Source: an uncultured Prevotellaceae bacterium (GTDB lineage Bacteria > Bacteroidota > Bacteroidia > Bacteroidales > Bacteroidaceae). From it: a DNA stretch of 33,364 bases. Below the pieces are notes generated by a model. The model was not told where the DNA came from. It made no database searches and saw only the letters and a program-made list of their open reading frames with translations. Location: assembly GCA_900314985.1 (NCBI GenBank), contig OMXL01000030.1, forward strand, positions 1 to 33,364, read 5' to 3'. Each line of letters opens with the position of its first letter. The first letter of the stretch is position 1. Made by a program: the position numbers and the translations under genes. This document shows positions 8,132 to 17,644 of the stretch, piece after piece.

Positions 8132-8140
8132 GCAAAATTA
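8132..8140 (-). promoter_or_regulatory. ppiD promoter -7 box
   Basis: The minus strand reads TAATTTTGC, a full match to TAnnTTTGC, about 52 nt upstream of the ppiD ATG and in the gap after the CorC-type gene. The leader of about 45 nt is AT-rich with no Shine-Dalgarno sequence. Confidence 0.65.
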
Positions 8141-8184
8141 CAAAATATCAATGAAATATCCGCAACTTTTTCAAGAAAAATAGC

Positions 8185-9507
8185 CTATTCATTGACTTTT
8201 AGCTTGACAAGCTCTATTTTGGTCATCGTATTCTTGATAATTTTAAACTCAAAACGTCCTATTTTCACTACTTCGTTCAGCTTCGGAAAGCTTTGATACT
8301 CATGCAGGATTAGTCCGCCAACCGTCATATAGTCATCGCTCTCTGGCAGGTTCAGGTCGAAGAGTTCATTGACTTTCTCTATTTCCAAGCGTGCTGACAA
8401 CAGATAGTCGCCATCATTAAGCACCTTAGCCACATACTTGGTATTGTCGTGCTCGTCTTCAATATCGCCAAAGATTTCTTCCACGATATCCTCCAGCGAA
8501 ACGATACCGCTGGTGCCGCCAAACTCATCGACGACAACACCCAGCGACTTCTTCTGCTGTAGGAATATCTGCATCAGTTTGCGGGCAGCCATCGTCTCAG
8601 GGACATAGGGCATCTGCTGGATGTGTCCTTCCAAGCCCCCTAAGTTAGGGGGTTGGGGGGCTGAAGTAGTCTTGTTCAGACCCCTATCGTCCCCTAACTT
8701 AGGGGACAATGTAAACATCTCTGAAGAGTGGATATAGCCGATGATGTGGTCGATATCCTCACGATAAACGATGATTTTGGAGTGACCACTCTCAATGAAC
8801 TTACTTTTCAGTTCGTCAATGCTACAGTCGTCAATGTCGATAGCGTCAATCTCCGTTCGTGGCACCATACAGTCGCGCACCTTTGTGTCAGCAAAGTCAA
8901 GCGCATTATGAAATATTTTGACTTCCTCTTCTATCTCGTCCTCATCCTTGGCATTGTCTATGCTCGACTGCACAAGGAAGTCCAAATCCACCTTGGTAAA
9001 CTCCTTATCATCTATCTCCTTAGGCAGTTTTACGCCAACCACTCGTAAGAAGCCACGAGACAGCAGCGTAGCAAAGCGCGAAATAGGATAGAGCAACACG
9101 TAACACAGATAGGCTGGCAGCGCAAAAACGGTCAGCATCGTATTCGGATTCGACTTAAAGATCGTTTTGGGCAGGAATTCGCCAGTAAACAGCACGACGA
9201 TGGTCGACAATAAGGTATCAGCCGTTACTCGCATACCGTCGCTCAGCGGATAGAACAGCGTAGCGTCGAAGATGTGGGCAAAAAGGATACCATAGACCAC
9301 CAGCGCGATATTGTTGCCCACCAACATGGTCGACACAAAATTATTCGGATGACGATAGAACACGTCGATAGCCCGTTGTGCCAAGCCATTCTTCTCACGA
9401 TCCATCTCAGCACGCAGGCGATTGCTTGAAACAAAAGCAATCTCCATACCAGAGAAGAAGGCCGAAAAGACCATCGTCACTATGAGTCCTATAATCAGAT
9501 TGGTCAT
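8185..9507 (-). CDS. HlyC/CorC-family membrane protein (CNNM, paired CBS, CorC_HlyC domains)
   Basis: An inner-membrane protein of the hemolysin/CorC family, some members of which move Mg2+ or Co2+; GldE of gliding bacteria is related. Residues 1-155 form a CNNM (DUF21) domain with several membrane helices (MTNLIIGLIVTMVFSAFFSG). Residues about 205-345 are two CBS domains (VRDCMVPRTEIDAID; SLGVVVDEFGGTSGIVSLED). Residues 350-440 form the C-terminal CorC_HlyC domain. Oddity: residues about 268-291, between the CBS domains, are encoded by a copy of the palindromic element also found at 851-957. They read as a Pro/Gly-rich loop and keep frame. The start overlaps the lptC stop by 4 nt (ATGA), so translation is likely coupled. 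Confidence 0.92.
   Translation of the reverse strand: MTNLIIGLIVTMVFSAFFSGMEIAFVSSNRLRAEMDREKNGLAQRAIDVFYRHPNNFVSTMLVGNNIALVVYGILFAHIFDATLFYPLSDGMRVTADTLLSTIVVLFTGEFLPKTIFKSNPNTMLTVFALPAYLCYVLLYPISRFATLLSRGFLRVVGVKLPKEIDDKEFTKVDLDFLVQSSIDNAKDEDEIEEEVKIFHNALDFADTKVRDCMVPRTEIDAIDIDDCSIDELKSKFIESGHSKIIVYREDIDHIIGYIHSSEMFTLSPKLGDDRGLNKTTSAPQPPNLGGLEGHIQQMPYVPETMAARKLMQIFLQQKKSLGVVVDEFGGTSGIVSLEDIVEEIFGDIEDEHDNTKYVAKVLNDGDYLLSARLEIEKVNELFDLNLPESDDYMTVGGLILHEYQSFPKLNEVVKIGRFEFKIIKNTMTKIELVKLKVNE
8636..8706. repeat. Palindromic interspersed element, copy 2, in frame inside the CorC-type gene
   Basis: The left arm contains CCCCCTAAGTTAGGGGG then TTGGGGGGCTGAA. The right arm contains TTGTTCAGACCCCTATCG then TCCCCTAACTTAGGGGAC. 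It matches copy 1 (851-957) almost base for base in the arms but has a much shorter spacer (about 6 nt instead of about 35). Read on the gene strand it keeps an open frame through both arms ([12 protein letters not shown], then APQPPNLGG). The frame differs from that used in ffh, where the same sequence gives a stop. Confidence 0.9.
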
Positions 9508-10223
9508 GGCTGATATGTTGACTTTTGGGTAGCTTTATGACGTGTGGCAGCCTGACGGACAGGAGCCTGCTGTTTTGTAGTATCAGGCTTCTGGGCGTTA
9601 GGTGTTGGGGGTTGGGTGTTAGGTGTTGGCTGCTGACCATTAGCTGCTGGCTGCTGGCTATCACCTTCCATATCCTCCGACTGGAACGAACCCACCGAGT
9701 TGGTCACCTCGTAATGCGTCATTCGCTCATCGCTACGGAAATAGGTACCTTCCAGCGTTCGCTCTGGAGTAACCACCCGCGAGAACTGGTAAGAATAGAA
9801 TTCATGTTTGATGCCATCCCACCACAGCTCCTCACTATTGAAGACGAGGCCGTTGACATTGCGGATGCTGACACGTCCACGCAGCTCCCACAATTTCTTC
9901 TGGTCATAGTACCATGCACTATCTGCCTGGATATAGCCTTCGATATGGAAGTTCTCATCAAACTGCTCCATGAAGATACCTTTCTCGAAGGTCCATCGTG
10001 AAGGATTCTTGATGGTGTTGACATCCCAACGTTCTGTAACGATGCGATATTTGATGACACCAGAGTCGGAGATGAGCGTGTTGACACCATAACTCACCAT
10101 CATCGATGCTGAGTCACGATCGTGAACGGCAGCTGCCGTGTGCGACTTTTGTTCCGTACACGACAGCACCATGAGCACAGTAAACATGCCCAAAAGGGAA
10201 AAACTCTTTAGTCTACCTTCCAT
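9504..10223 (-). CDS. lptC: LptC-like lipopolysaccharide export lipoprotein
   Basis: LptC is the bitopic periplasmic part of the LPS export bridge. Here it looks like a lipoprotein: MEGRLKSFSLLGMFTVLMVLSC has a lipobox ending at Cys22. The LptC core is visible as repeated beta-strand units: GVIKYRIVTERWDV, FEKGIFMEQFDENF, YIQADSAWYYDQKKLWELRG, SIRNVNGLVFNSEELWWDG. The 239 residues include a C-terminal tail (about 187-230) rich in Gln, Pro, Asn and Thr encoded by a heptanucleotide repeat array; it is not part of the domain. The start overlaps the upstream outer-membrane protein gene by 16 nt and the end overlaps the CorC-type gene by 4 nt. Confidence 0.85.
   Translation of the reverse strand: MEGRLKSFSLLGMFTVLMVLSCTEQKSHTAAAVHDRDSASMMVSYGVNTLISDSGVIKYRIVTERWDVNTIKNPSRWTFEKGIFMEQFDENFHIEGYIQADSAWYYDQKKLWELRGRVSIRNVNGLVFNSEELWWDGIKHEFYSYQFSRVVTPERTLEGTYFRSDERMTHYEVTNSVGSFQSEDMEGDSQQPAANGQQPTPNTQPPTPNAQKPDTTKQQAPVRQAATRHKATQKSTYQP
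9594..9663. repeat. Heptanucleotide tandem array in the 3' part of lptC
   Basis: Ten consecutive 7-mers in register: GGCGTTA, GGTGTTG, GGGGTTG, GGTGTTA, GGTGTTG, GCTGCTG, ACCATTA, GCTGCTG, GCTGCTG, GCTATCA. On the gene strand they encode a Gln/Pro/Asn/Thr-rich tail. Seven-nt units keep the same reading frame only every three copies, so the peptide repeats every seven residues (QQPTPNT, QPPTPNA). Confidence 0.85.
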
Positions 10224-11500
10224 TTTGCAAACCAGCGTTCATTGAACGTCAGTCCGATATTGATACGGAATATATTCTCCTTAATCAGGTCGCAGCCCAT
10301 ACTACGTCCCCATTGAGCGCTGATATTCAGCACAGAGCGGTTGTTCCAGCTATTATAGATAGGAATAGCAAAACCAGCACTCACCGTCAGTTCACTTGGT
10401 CCGTCTTGTGTACCTATTTTATAATAAGGAGTGGCATAAGACACACCCATGCGGTAGTGAACCAACTGATAGAACTTACGTCCCAGAGGTTTGGGCTGCC
10501 AGTCAACACCAGCGGCCACCTGGTGACGATCCAAGAAATAGCCGTTCTGCAACGTATAAGTACCATTGGTGTGGTTGAATACTGGATAGTCCAGCGAAGC
10601 CCACTTCTGCAAGGTATAGTCAGCGGCCAAGGTCAGATTGTTATTATGAAACAGAGAGGCACCAGCACCAAAAGTATAAGGAATGCTAAAAGCATCTTCT
10701 ATAGTGAGTGCATCACCAGTTGTCGTTGAACTTGCAGTATTTGTAGTAAGAATGTTCAAATTGGCTTCAGCACCCAACTTATGACCTAAGCCTACCGTAG
10801 CACCGACAGTCAGCACATCCTTGCTGCTTACCGGCTGTTGCCACTGGGCACCGAAATCAATCTTATAGCTATTGACTGATGTTTCATACGATCTTGTCTC
10901 CACATTGGCACTAGTCTCATTCGTGCTCATCTGGATAGCCTTGGCATAATTACCCCAGAAGTAAGACACATTCACACCCAGCGACAGATTCTTGGTCATC
11001 TGCCAACCAGCACCTAAGAAGAACTGCGAGAAGCCACCCTTACCATCATAGACCTGCGTGGCAGTCGTGGTAGTATTGTTGCCGACAGCATCAGTATGCG
11101 AATAGGAATAGCCGATATTAGAATAAGGAACTACACCTAATGCAAAACCCACATGAGGCATCAAACGGAAGGAAGCAACAGCATAGTCAAAATTACCGGT
11201 CTTGGTATTCAGGCTCTTTCCGCCTTCCTTATAGTTAGACATCTGTCCTGTAACACCCACATCTAACAACAAGGTTAAGGAGTCAACAGCGGAATAAGAA
11301 GCAGGATTCTGCATATTGACATACTTGCCGTTTCTCAGACCATAGGCCACACCGCCCATACCACGGTTGAAACCCAACGACTGATCAGACAGGGCACCTA
11401 AGCCATACTGGCTATAGGGCGAGAGCGTCGTACTTACCTGTGCAAGCGACGGCAACAGCGCCATACCAGCTAATAGACTTACTATTATGCGTTTCTTCAT
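10208..11500 (-). CDS. Outer-membrane beta-barrel protein of unknown substrate
   Basis: About 430 residues with a signal peptide (MKKRIIVSLLAGMALLPSLAQ). An N-terminal segment, SPYSQYGLGALSDQSLGFNR followed by GMGGVAYGLRNG and NPASYSAVDSLT, is typical of a Bacteroidetes outer-membrane family distantly like OmpP1/FadL. The rest shows barrel-like alternating strands with many Tyr, Gly and Asn. The start at 11500 was chosen because it gives the signal peptide and lies 33 nt downstream of a perfect promoter; an in-frame ATG at 11605 would precede the promoter. It heads the operon with lptC and the CorC-type gene. A role in LPS or envelope maintenance is inferred only from its neighbours. Confidence 0.8.
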   Translation of the reverse strand: MKKRIIVSLLAGMALLPSLAQVSTTLSPYSQYGLGALSDQSLGFNRGMGGVAYGLRNGKYVNMQNPASYSAVDSLTLLLDVGVTGQMSNYKEGGKSLNTKTGNFDYAVASFRLMPHVGFALGVVPYSNIGYSYSHTDAVGNNTTTTATQVYDGKGGFSQFFLGAGWQMTKNLSLGVNVSYFWGNYAKAIQMSTNETSANVETRSYETSVNSYKIDFGAQWQQPVSSKDVLTVGATVGLGHKLGAEANLNILTTNTASSTTTGDALTIEDAFSIPYTFGAGASLFHNNNLTLAADYTLQKWASLDYPVFNHTNGTYTLQNGYFLDRHQVAAGVDWQPKPLGRKFYQLVHYRMGVSYATPYYKIGTQDGPSELTVSAGFAIPIYNSWNNRSVLNISAQWGRSMGCDLIKENIFRINIGLTFNERWFAKWKVD

Positions 11501-11533
11501 CTTTCGTTCTTTAATGATTTCGATTTTCGGAGT

Positions 11534-11542
11534 GCAAAGGTA
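11534..11542 (-). promoter_or_regulatory. Promoter of the outer-membrane protein-lptC-CorC operon
   Basis: The minus strand reads TACCTTTGC, a full match to TAnnTTTGC, with TTTG about 19 nt upstream as the -33 box. It predicts a leader of about 27 nt before the ATG at 11500. It is the best-formed promoter of the window. Confidence 0.75.
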
Positions 11543-11636
11543 CAAATAAGCATGAACAATACAAAATAAATATACGAATTTTAATTTTTTATTAAAAAAA
11601 ATCATACTAAACGCACGATAAGTGGAAAATAAAGGT

Positions 11637-11645
11637 TAATTTTGC
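11637..11645 (+). promoter_or_regulatory. Promoter -7 box immediately before the DUF4105 gene
   Basis: TAATTTTGC ends only 3 nt before the GTG start at 11649. With the usual distance from this box to the transcription start, the RNA would begin at or within a few bases of the start codon, so the message may be leaderless. Confidence 0.6.
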
Positions 11646-11648
11646 AAC

Positions 11649-12839
11649 GTGAAATATTTGAAGACCATAACGAGCGCCCTCAGAGGGGGGATTTTATTGC
11701 TGACTATGATCTGTCAGAATGCAGCGCTGGCACAGGACTACGACCTGCCACCGATGGATTCTGTAGAGATTAGTTTGCTTACCTGTCAGCCCCACGACGA
11801 GGTCTATAGTCTCTATGGACATACAGCCATCCGTTACCACGAACTACAGCGAGGTGGTATCGATGCTGCTTTCAACTATGGCGTATTCAATTACGATGCG
11901 CCCTTCTTTGTCATTCGCTTCGTTTTTGGTCTGACCGACTACGAACTGGGTGCCTACCCCACCCAACTGTTCCAGAAGGAATACCGTCTTTTTGGCAGCA
12001 TGGTGACAGAGCAGGTGCTTAACCTCACCAATGAGGAGAAGCTGCAACTGCGCATGGCATTGGTCGATAATCTGCGACCTGCCAACAAGATCTATCGCTA
12101 CAACTATTTCTACAACAACTGTACGACGAAGGCTCGCGACATCATTGAGCGCCACATCAAGGGGAAAGTTCAATATGAGGGTCGTGAAGATTACGAACCC
12201 ACCTACAGAGAGATGGTTCACCACATGACGCGCAACCATCCCTGGTCACGTTTTGGCAACGACCTGCTATTGGGCATCCAGGCTGACAGCAAGACAGACA
12301 TGCGCCAGCAGGAGTTCTTGCCCGACAATCTGTTGTACGACTTCGACCATGCCCAGATCTATTCCAACGGCCAATACCGTCCGCTGGTCAAGGAGCGCCG
12401 CATCATTGTTCCCGCTGGCGTACAGCTGATACAAAGTGGTTTCCCGCTGACGCCCCGTGAGTGTGGCTTCATTCTGCTGGCCATCAGTCTCGTGCTGTGC
12501 GTGATACAATGGCGAATGCGCCGTTTCTTTATTCTTTGGGAAAGTCTGCTGATGCTGGTATGCGGCATCATTGGCTTCATGCTGTTCCTCATGCTGTTCT
12601 CGCAGCACCCGACGGTACGCATCAACCTGCAGATTCTCTTCTTCAACCCGCTGCATCTGGTCTATCTGTGGCCCGTCATCAAAGGTCGTCAGACACGCTA
12701 CTGGATGATTTGTGCCGTGATGGCCATCCTCTTCCTGATTGGCAGTCTGTTCCAGTCGTACGCAGAAGGGCTCTACACTTTGGCATTATGTTTGCTATTA
12801 CAATCCGTACTACATATCTTTGTGCTTAAGACAAAATGA
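11649..12839 (+). CDS. DUF4105/Lnb-like periplasmic domain membrane protein
   Basis: A 396-residue protein with an N-terminal signal segment (KTITSALRGGILLLTMICQ, cut near ALAQ). A DUF4105 domain (about 35-240) carries YSLYGHTAIRYHE, FNYGVFNYD, and YNYFYNNCTTKARDIIE with the conserved Asn-Asn-Cys-Thr. The C-terminal part has four or five membrane helices (about 270-390). DUF4105 is related to the N-terminal periplasmic domain of lacto-N-biosidase-type proteins; its YGHT and NNC residues resemble a papain/NlpC-like active site, but no reaction is established. The start is GTG at 11649; the next ATG would remove most of the signal sequence. Its stop overlaps the next gene's start (ATGA), so the two are translationally coupled. 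Confidence 0.85.
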   Translation: MKYLKTITSALRGGILLLTMICQNAALAQDYDLPPMDSVEISLLTCQPHDEVYSLYGHTAIRYHELQRGGIDAAFNYGVFNYDAPFFVIRFVFGLTDYELGAYPTQLFQKEYRLFGSMVTEQVLNLTNEEKLQLRMALVDNLRPANKIYRYNYFYNNCTTKARDIIERHIKGKVQYEGREDYEPTYREMVHHMTRNHPWSRFGNDLLLGIQADSKTDMRQQEFLPDNLLYDFDHAQIYSNGQYRPLVKERRIIVPAGVQLIQSGFPLTPRECGFILLAISLVLCVIQWRMRRFFILWESLLMLVCGIIGFMLFLMLFSQHPTVRINLQILFFNPLHLVYLWPVIKGRQTRYWMICAVMAILFLIGSLFQSYAEGLYTLALCLLLQSVLHIFVLKTK

Positions 12840-14212
12840 GAAATAAGTATATATATATCACCCTCCTCTCAGCATTGGTCCTCGCCAACGAAGCTGGTGC
12901 TCAGACGGTTCCACAGGCTCCCAAACTGGTGGTATCCATCACCGTTGACGAGTTGCGCACAGACCATCTGGAGACCTTCGCACCGTTGTATAATGCCTAC
13001 GGACTGCGCCGCATGCTGACAGAAGGAGCGTTCTATACCAATGCCTCCTACAGCTTTACGCCAGTAGACCGTGCATCGGCAGCCGCCTCTTTGTCAACGG
13101 GCACCACACCCTACTATCATGGTGTCACGGGCGAAGAATGGCTCGACCGCAGCACGCTGCGCCCTGTTCGTGCTGTCCTCGACCAGCGCCAAGGCTATTC
13201 TCCCCGACAGTTGGGCACATCAACCGTTGGCGATGAGCTGAAGATTGCCTCTAACGGCATCTCCAAGGTGTTTGCCTTTGCTGCTACACCTGAGAATGCC
13301 ATCTTGTCAGCCGGACATGCTGCCGATGGAGCCGCATGGATGCAGTCAGGCAAGTGGGTCATCACCAACTACTACGAGCCCCTCAACCCATGGTTGCGTG
13401 GCTATAGCCGTCTCTATAGTCCCTCTGCCGATGCGAACGCCAGCGTGACAGACATTGCCGTAGAATGTCTGAAGAACAGCGGAATGGCACTCGACGACAA
13501 GACCGACCTGCTCAGCATCGGCTATTCCGTAGCCCCCCAGATGGAGGGTTATGTAGCCCTCGACCGTACCATTGCCCAGCTGGTTGATAGTGTCAGCAAA
13601 CGCGTTCCTCTGGATCGTGTACTCTTCGTGCTGACCAGTACGGGTTCTGCCCGCGTAGAGAACGAGCAGAACAACAACGAGAAATTCCGTATTCCTACGG
13701 GTAAGTTCGATATCCAGCGCACAGCCAATCTGCTGAATATGTATCTGGGAGCCACCTTCGGTACTGCCCAGTATGTAGAGAGCATCTATCGCAACCAGCT
13801 CTTCCTGGATCATAAACTGCTGGAGCGCAAAAATATCAATATGGGCGACCTGCTGCGCCGTGCCCAGGAGTTCATCCTGCAACTGTCGGGCGTGCGCCAC
13901 GTCTATACCGCCAACCAACTGACTACCAGCGACAGCAATCAGTTGGAGCGCATCCGCAATGGTTTCAATGTGGAGAAGTGCGGCGACCTGCTGATAGACA
14001 TCGCACCAGGCTGGGAACTGGTCAACGAGCACAACCACACCTCGACAACCTCACGCGCCAGCAATATCCCATTCCCTATTATATTCTTTGGCGCTGGCGT
14101 ACAGGCCCAGCGTGTACAGACGCCCGTTACGGCCGATGCCATTGCACCGACCATAGCTCGCATTATCCGCATCAGGGCACCGAATGCCTGCTCTGCCGAA
14201 CCACTATTCTAA
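12836..14212 (+). CDS. Alkaline-phosphatase-fold exported protein, probably catalytically inactive
   Basis: 458 residues with a signal peptide (MRNKYIYITLLSALVLANEA, cleavage after GAQ). The fold is that of PafA/nucleotide pyrophosphatase-type phosphatases: PKLVVSITVDELRTDHLE (Asp38 is the first metal ligand), LSTGTTPYYHGVTG, and near the end IPFPIIFFGAGV and IAPTIARIIRI. The other catalytic positions are missing. The Thr nucleophile region (usual pattern T-x-P-G-H-A) reads TPVDRASAA. The Asp-x-x-x-His metal motif reads SIGYSVAPQMEG (227-238). The usual A-D-H-G reads TSTGS (267-271). Binding or structural work rather than hydrolysis is inferred. It is coupled to the DUF4105 gene upstream and followed after 63 nt by secA. 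Confidence 0.82.
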   Translation: MRNKYIYITLLSALVLANEAGAQTVPQAPKLVVSITVDELRTDHLETFAPLYNAYGLRRMLTEGAFYTNASYSFTPVDRASAAASLSTGTTPYYHGVTGEEWLDRSTLRPVRAVLDQRQGYSPRQLGTSTVGDELKIASNGISKVFAFAATPENAILSAGHAADGAAWMQSGKWVITNYYEPLNPWLRGYSRLYSPSADANASVTDIAVECLKNSGMALDDKTDLLSIGYSVAPQMEGYVALDRTIAQLVDSVSKRVPLDRVLFVLTSTGSARVENEQNNNEKFRIPTGKFDIQRTANLLNMYLGATFGTAQYVESIYRNQLFLDHKLLERKNINMGDLLRRAQEFILQLSGVRHVYTANQLTTSDSNQLERIRNGFNVEKCGDLLIDIAPGWELVNEHNHTSTTSRASNIPFPIIFFGAGVQAQRVQTPVTADAIAPTIARIIRIRAPNACSAEPLF

Positions 14213-14275
14213 TATATATAATAAGGAGAAAAGACATCACATTAATAACGAAATAATAAAAACAAAAAATACAAT

Positions 14276-17200
14276 ATGAATTTTAATAAGATTTTACGTT
14301 CGCTGTTTGGCGACAAATCCTCACGCGACATGAAGCTCATCCAGCCACTCGTAGAGAAGGTGAAGGCCGTTTACCCTGAGGTACAGAAGCTCGACAACGA
14401 CGCACTTCGTCAGCGTACGAAGGACATACAGCACCAAGTGCAGGACTCTGCCAACGAGCAGAAGCAAGAGATAGAGAAACTGAAGGCTACCATCGAGGAG
14501 ACACCCATCGACGAGCGTGCCGACATCTTCGCCAAGATTGACAAGCTGGAGAAAGAGGTGCTCGACATCTATGAGAAGGCCCTCGACGAGGTCATGCCCG
14601 AGGTGTTCGCCATCGTCAAGGAAACAGCCCGTCGCTTTGCCGAGAACGAGGAGACCATCGTCACCGCTACCGACTTCGATCGTGAGTTGGCTGCCGATCC
14701 TCGCAAGGACTTCATCACCATTGATGGCGACAAGGCTATCTATCATAACCACTGGACCGCTGGTGGTAACGACCTGAAATGGGAGATGGTACACTACGAC
14801 GTACAGCTCTTCGGTGGTACCGTACTGCATCAGGGTAAGATTGCCGAGATGGCTACGGGTGAAGGTAAGACGCTCGTCGCTACCCTCCCCGTCTTCCTCA
14901 ACGCCCTGACTGGCAATGGTGTCCATGTGGTTACCGTCAACGACTATCTGGCCAAGCGTGACTCTGAGTGGATGGGTCCGCTCTATATGTTCCACGGCCT
15001 CTCTGTCGATTGTATCGACAAGCACCAGCCTAACTCTGAGGCTCGTCGCCGTGCCTACCAGGCAGACATCACCTTCGGTACCAACAACGAGTTTGGTTTC
15101 GACTATCTGCGTGACAACATGGCCATCTCGCCCAGCGACCTCGTACAGCGCGCCCACAACTACGCCATCGTCGACGAGGTTGACTCTGTGTTGATTGACG
15201 ATGCCCGTACACCGCTGATTATCTCTGGTCCTGTGCCCAAGGGCGACGACCAGATGTTTGAGGAGTACCAGCCCCTCGTAGAGAAACTCGTGGGTGTACA
15301 GAAGCAGCTGGCCACTCAGTATCTCGCTGATGCCAAGCAGAAGATTGCCGAGGGTATGGAGAAGAACGACAAGAAGTTGCTCGACGAGGGTTTCCTCGCC
15401 CTGTACCGTTCTCATAAGTCTATGCCCAAGAACAAGCCCCTCATCAAGTTCCTCTCTGAGGACGGCATCAAGAGCGGTATGCTCAAGACGGAGGAGACCT
15501 ATATGGAGAACAACAACCGTCGTATGCCCGAGGTCGTTGAGCCCCTGTACTTCGTGGTCGACGAGAAGCTCAACTCTTGCGACCTCACCGATAAGGGTAC
15601 CGCATGGTTGGCCAAGCAGGTGGGCGATGCTGAGCTCTTCGTCTTGCCCGACATCACCTCACAGCTCTCTGCCCTCGAGGGTGACGCTTCCCTCTCTGAC
15701 GAGGAGCGCGTCAACAAGAAGGACGAGATGCTGCAGCACTATGCCGTACAGTCTGAGCGTGTCCACACCTTGCAGCAACTGCTCAAGGCCTACTGCATGT
15801 TCAACAAGGACGATGAGTATGTCGTCATCGATGGCGAGGTGAAGATTGTCGACGAGCAGACTGGCCGTATCATGGAAGGTCGCCGCTGGTCTGACGGCTT
15901 GCACCAGGCTGTAGAGGCTAAGGAGCACGTCAAGGTAGAGGCTGCCACACAGACCTTCGCCACCATCACCCTGCAGAACTACTTCCGCATGTACCACAAG
16001 TTGGCTGGTATGACGGGTACCGCTTCTACGGAGGCTGGTGAGTTCTGGGACATCTACAAGCTCGACGTCGTTGAGATTCCTACCAACCGTCCTGTCATTC
16101 GTGACGATATGGACGACCGTATCTATAAGACTGCCCGCGAGAAGTATCGCGCTGTCATTGAGGAAGTTGTACGTCTGCGTAATGCAGGTCGTCCAACCCT
16201 GATTGGTACCACCAGCGTGGAGATTTCTGAGCTCTTGAGCCGTATGCTCGACATGTATGTTGATCCTGAGACGGGCAAGCGCGAGGGTATTCCCCACCAG
16301 GTGCTGAACGCTAAGCTGCACCAGAAGGAGGCCGACATCGTGGCCCTCGCTGGTCAGTCTGTCAATGGCAAGGGTGCTGTCACCATCGCCACCAACATGG
16401 CTGGTCGTGGTACCGATATCAAGCTGTCACCCGAGGTAAAGGCCGCAGGTGGTCTCGCCATCATTGGTACAGAGCGCCACGAGTCTCGTCGTGTGGACCG
16501 CCAGTTGCGTGGTCGTGCTGGACGTCAGGGTGACCCAGGTTCTTCTCTGTTCTTCATCTCTCTGGAAGACAAGCTGATGCGTCTGTTCGGTTCTGAGCGT
16601 ATTGCCACCGTCATGGACCGTCTCGGCTTCAAGGAGGGCGAGATGCTGGAGAGTCCTATGATTAGCAAGCAGGTAGAGCGTGCACAGAAGAAGGTCGAGG
16701 AGAACAACTTCGGCATCCGTAAGCGCCTGCTGGAGTACGATGACGTCATGAACAAGCAGCGTACCGTCGTCTATGGCAAGCGTCGCCACGCCCTCATGGG
16801 TGAACGCATTGGCATGGATATCTCTAACACCATCTGGGACCGCGTGGTCTACATCATCGAGAACAACGACTACGAGGGTTGCAAGGAGCAGTTCATCAAA
16901 CTGTTCGCCATGGAGTGTCCCTTCACCAGCGAGGAGTTCATCAACAAGAACCACGAGGATCTCTGCGAGGAGGTCTTCCAGGTGGCTATGGGCAATTTCA
17001 AGCGCAAGATGGAGCACGTCCAGGAGGTCGCAATGCCCGTCATCAAGCAGGTTTACGAGAACCAGGGCCAGATGTACGAGCGCATCGTAGTGCCCCTGAC
17101 CGATGGCCGCAAGATGTACAACATCCCCTGTAACCTCAAGGAAGCCTACGATACCGAGTGTAAGTCAGTTGTCAAGGAGTTCGAGAAGCAGATTCTGCTC

Positions 17201-17641
17201 CACATCATCGACGAGGCTTGGAAGGAGAACCTCCGCGAGCTCGACGAGTTGAAGCACTCTGTACAGAATGCCTCTTACGAGCAGAAAGACCCATTGCTCA
17301 TCTTCAAGCTCGAGTCTGTCAAGTTGTTCGATAACATGGTGAACACCATGAACAACCGCTCTGTCTCTATCCTCATGCGTGCTCAGATTCCTGAGATGCA
17401 GCAGGTACAGGAGGCCGCTCCCGAGCAGCACACCCAGCGCCAGCAGTACACCGAGTCGAAGCAGAACCTCAGCCAGGAGCAGATGACCGACCCCAACCAG
17501 GCCGCCGCTGCCGCTCAGGACACCCGTGCCCGTCAGCCGCAGGCTCCTATCGTCAAGGACAAACTGCCCGGACGTAACGACCCCTGTCCCTGTGGCTCTG
17601 GTAAGAAGTTCAAGAACTGCCACGGACGAGGCTTAGTATAA
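14276..17641 (+). CDS. secA: Preprotein translocase ATPase SecA
   Basis: The motor of the Sec pathway, pushing unfolded preproteins through SecYEG using ATP. The 1121 residues start [18 protein letters not shown]. Motifs are Walker A in [14 protein letters not shown] (about 190-203), the DEAD-like [20 protein letters not shown] (about 298-317), the helicase motifs [13 protein letters not shown] and [14 protein letters not shown], and the C-terminal zinc tail [14 protein letters not shown]. It is about 220 residues longer than E. coli SecA. The extra length lies in a charged insertion near residues 60-120, another around 340-430, and a Gln/Ala-rich linker before the zinc tail; such length is normal in Bacteroidetes. 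The leader is A-rich (AATAATAAAAACAAAAAA) without a Shine-Dalgarno sequence. Confidence 0.98.
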   Translation: MNFNKILRSLFGDKSSRDMKLIQPLVEKVKAVYPEVQKLDNDALRQRTKDIQHQVQDSANEQKQEIEKLKATIEETPIDERADIFAKIDKLEKEVLDIYEKALDEVMPEVFAIVKETARRFAENEETIVTATDFDRELAADPRKDFITIDGDKAIYHNHWTAGGNDLKWEMVHYDVQLFGGTVLHQGKIAEMATGEGKTLVATLPVFLNALTGNGVHVVTVNDYLAKRDSEWMGPLYMFHGLSVDCIDKHQPNSEARRRAYQADITFGTNNEFGFDYLRDNMAISPSDLVQRAHNYAIVDEVDSVLIDDARTPLIISGPVPKGDDQMFEEYQPLVEKLVGVQKQLATQYLADAKQKIAEGMEKNDKKLLDEGFLALYRSHKSMPKNKPLIKFLSEDGIKSGMLKTEETYMENNNRRMPEVVEPLYFVVDEKLNSCDLTDKGTAWLAKQVGDAELFVLPDITSQLSALEGDASLSDEERVNKKDEMLQHYAVQSERVHTLQQLLKAYCMFNKDDEYVVIDGEVKIVDEQTGRIMEGRRWSDGLHQAVEAKEHVKVEAATQTFATITLQNYFRMYHKLAGMTGTASTEAGEFWDIYKLDVVEIPTNRPVIRDDMDDRIYKTAREKYRAVIEEVVRLRNAGRPTLIGTTSVEISELLSRMLDMYVDPETGKREGIPHQVLNAKLHQKEADIVALAGQSVNGKGAVTIATNMAGRGTDIKLSPEVKAAGGLAIIGTERHESRRVDRQLRGRAGRQGDPGSSLFFISLEDKLMRLFGSERIATVMDRLGFKEGEMLESPMISKQVERAQKKVEENNFGIRKRLLEYDDVMNKQRTVVYGKRRHALMGERIGMDISNTIWDRVVYIIENNDYEGCKEQFIKLFAMECPFTSEEFINKNHEDLCEEVFQVAMGNFKRKMEHVQEVAMPVIKQVYENQGQMYERIVVPLTDGRKMYNIPCNLKEAYDTECKSVVKEFEKQILLHIIDEAWKENLRELDELKHSVQNASYEQKDPLLIFKLESVKLFDNMVNTMNNRSVSILMRAQIPEMQQVQEAAPEQHTQRQQYTESKQNLSQEQMTDPNQAAAAAQDTRARQPQAPIVKDKLPGRNDPCPCGSGKKFKNCHGRGLV

Positions 17642-17644
17642 ACG

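Noticed and set aside
9594-9663. Heptamer array considered as a CRISPR-like array
   Set aside because: Units are 7 nt with no spacers and no cas genes are nearby.
12836-14212. Annotation as an active alkaline phosphatase
   Set aside because: Most metal ligands and the nucleophile motif are replaced in the translated sequence.
14321-15415. A 364-codon open frame on the minus strand inside secA
   Set aside because: Its codons are the complement of well-conserved SecA sequence; the long frame comes from the strong codon bias of secA.
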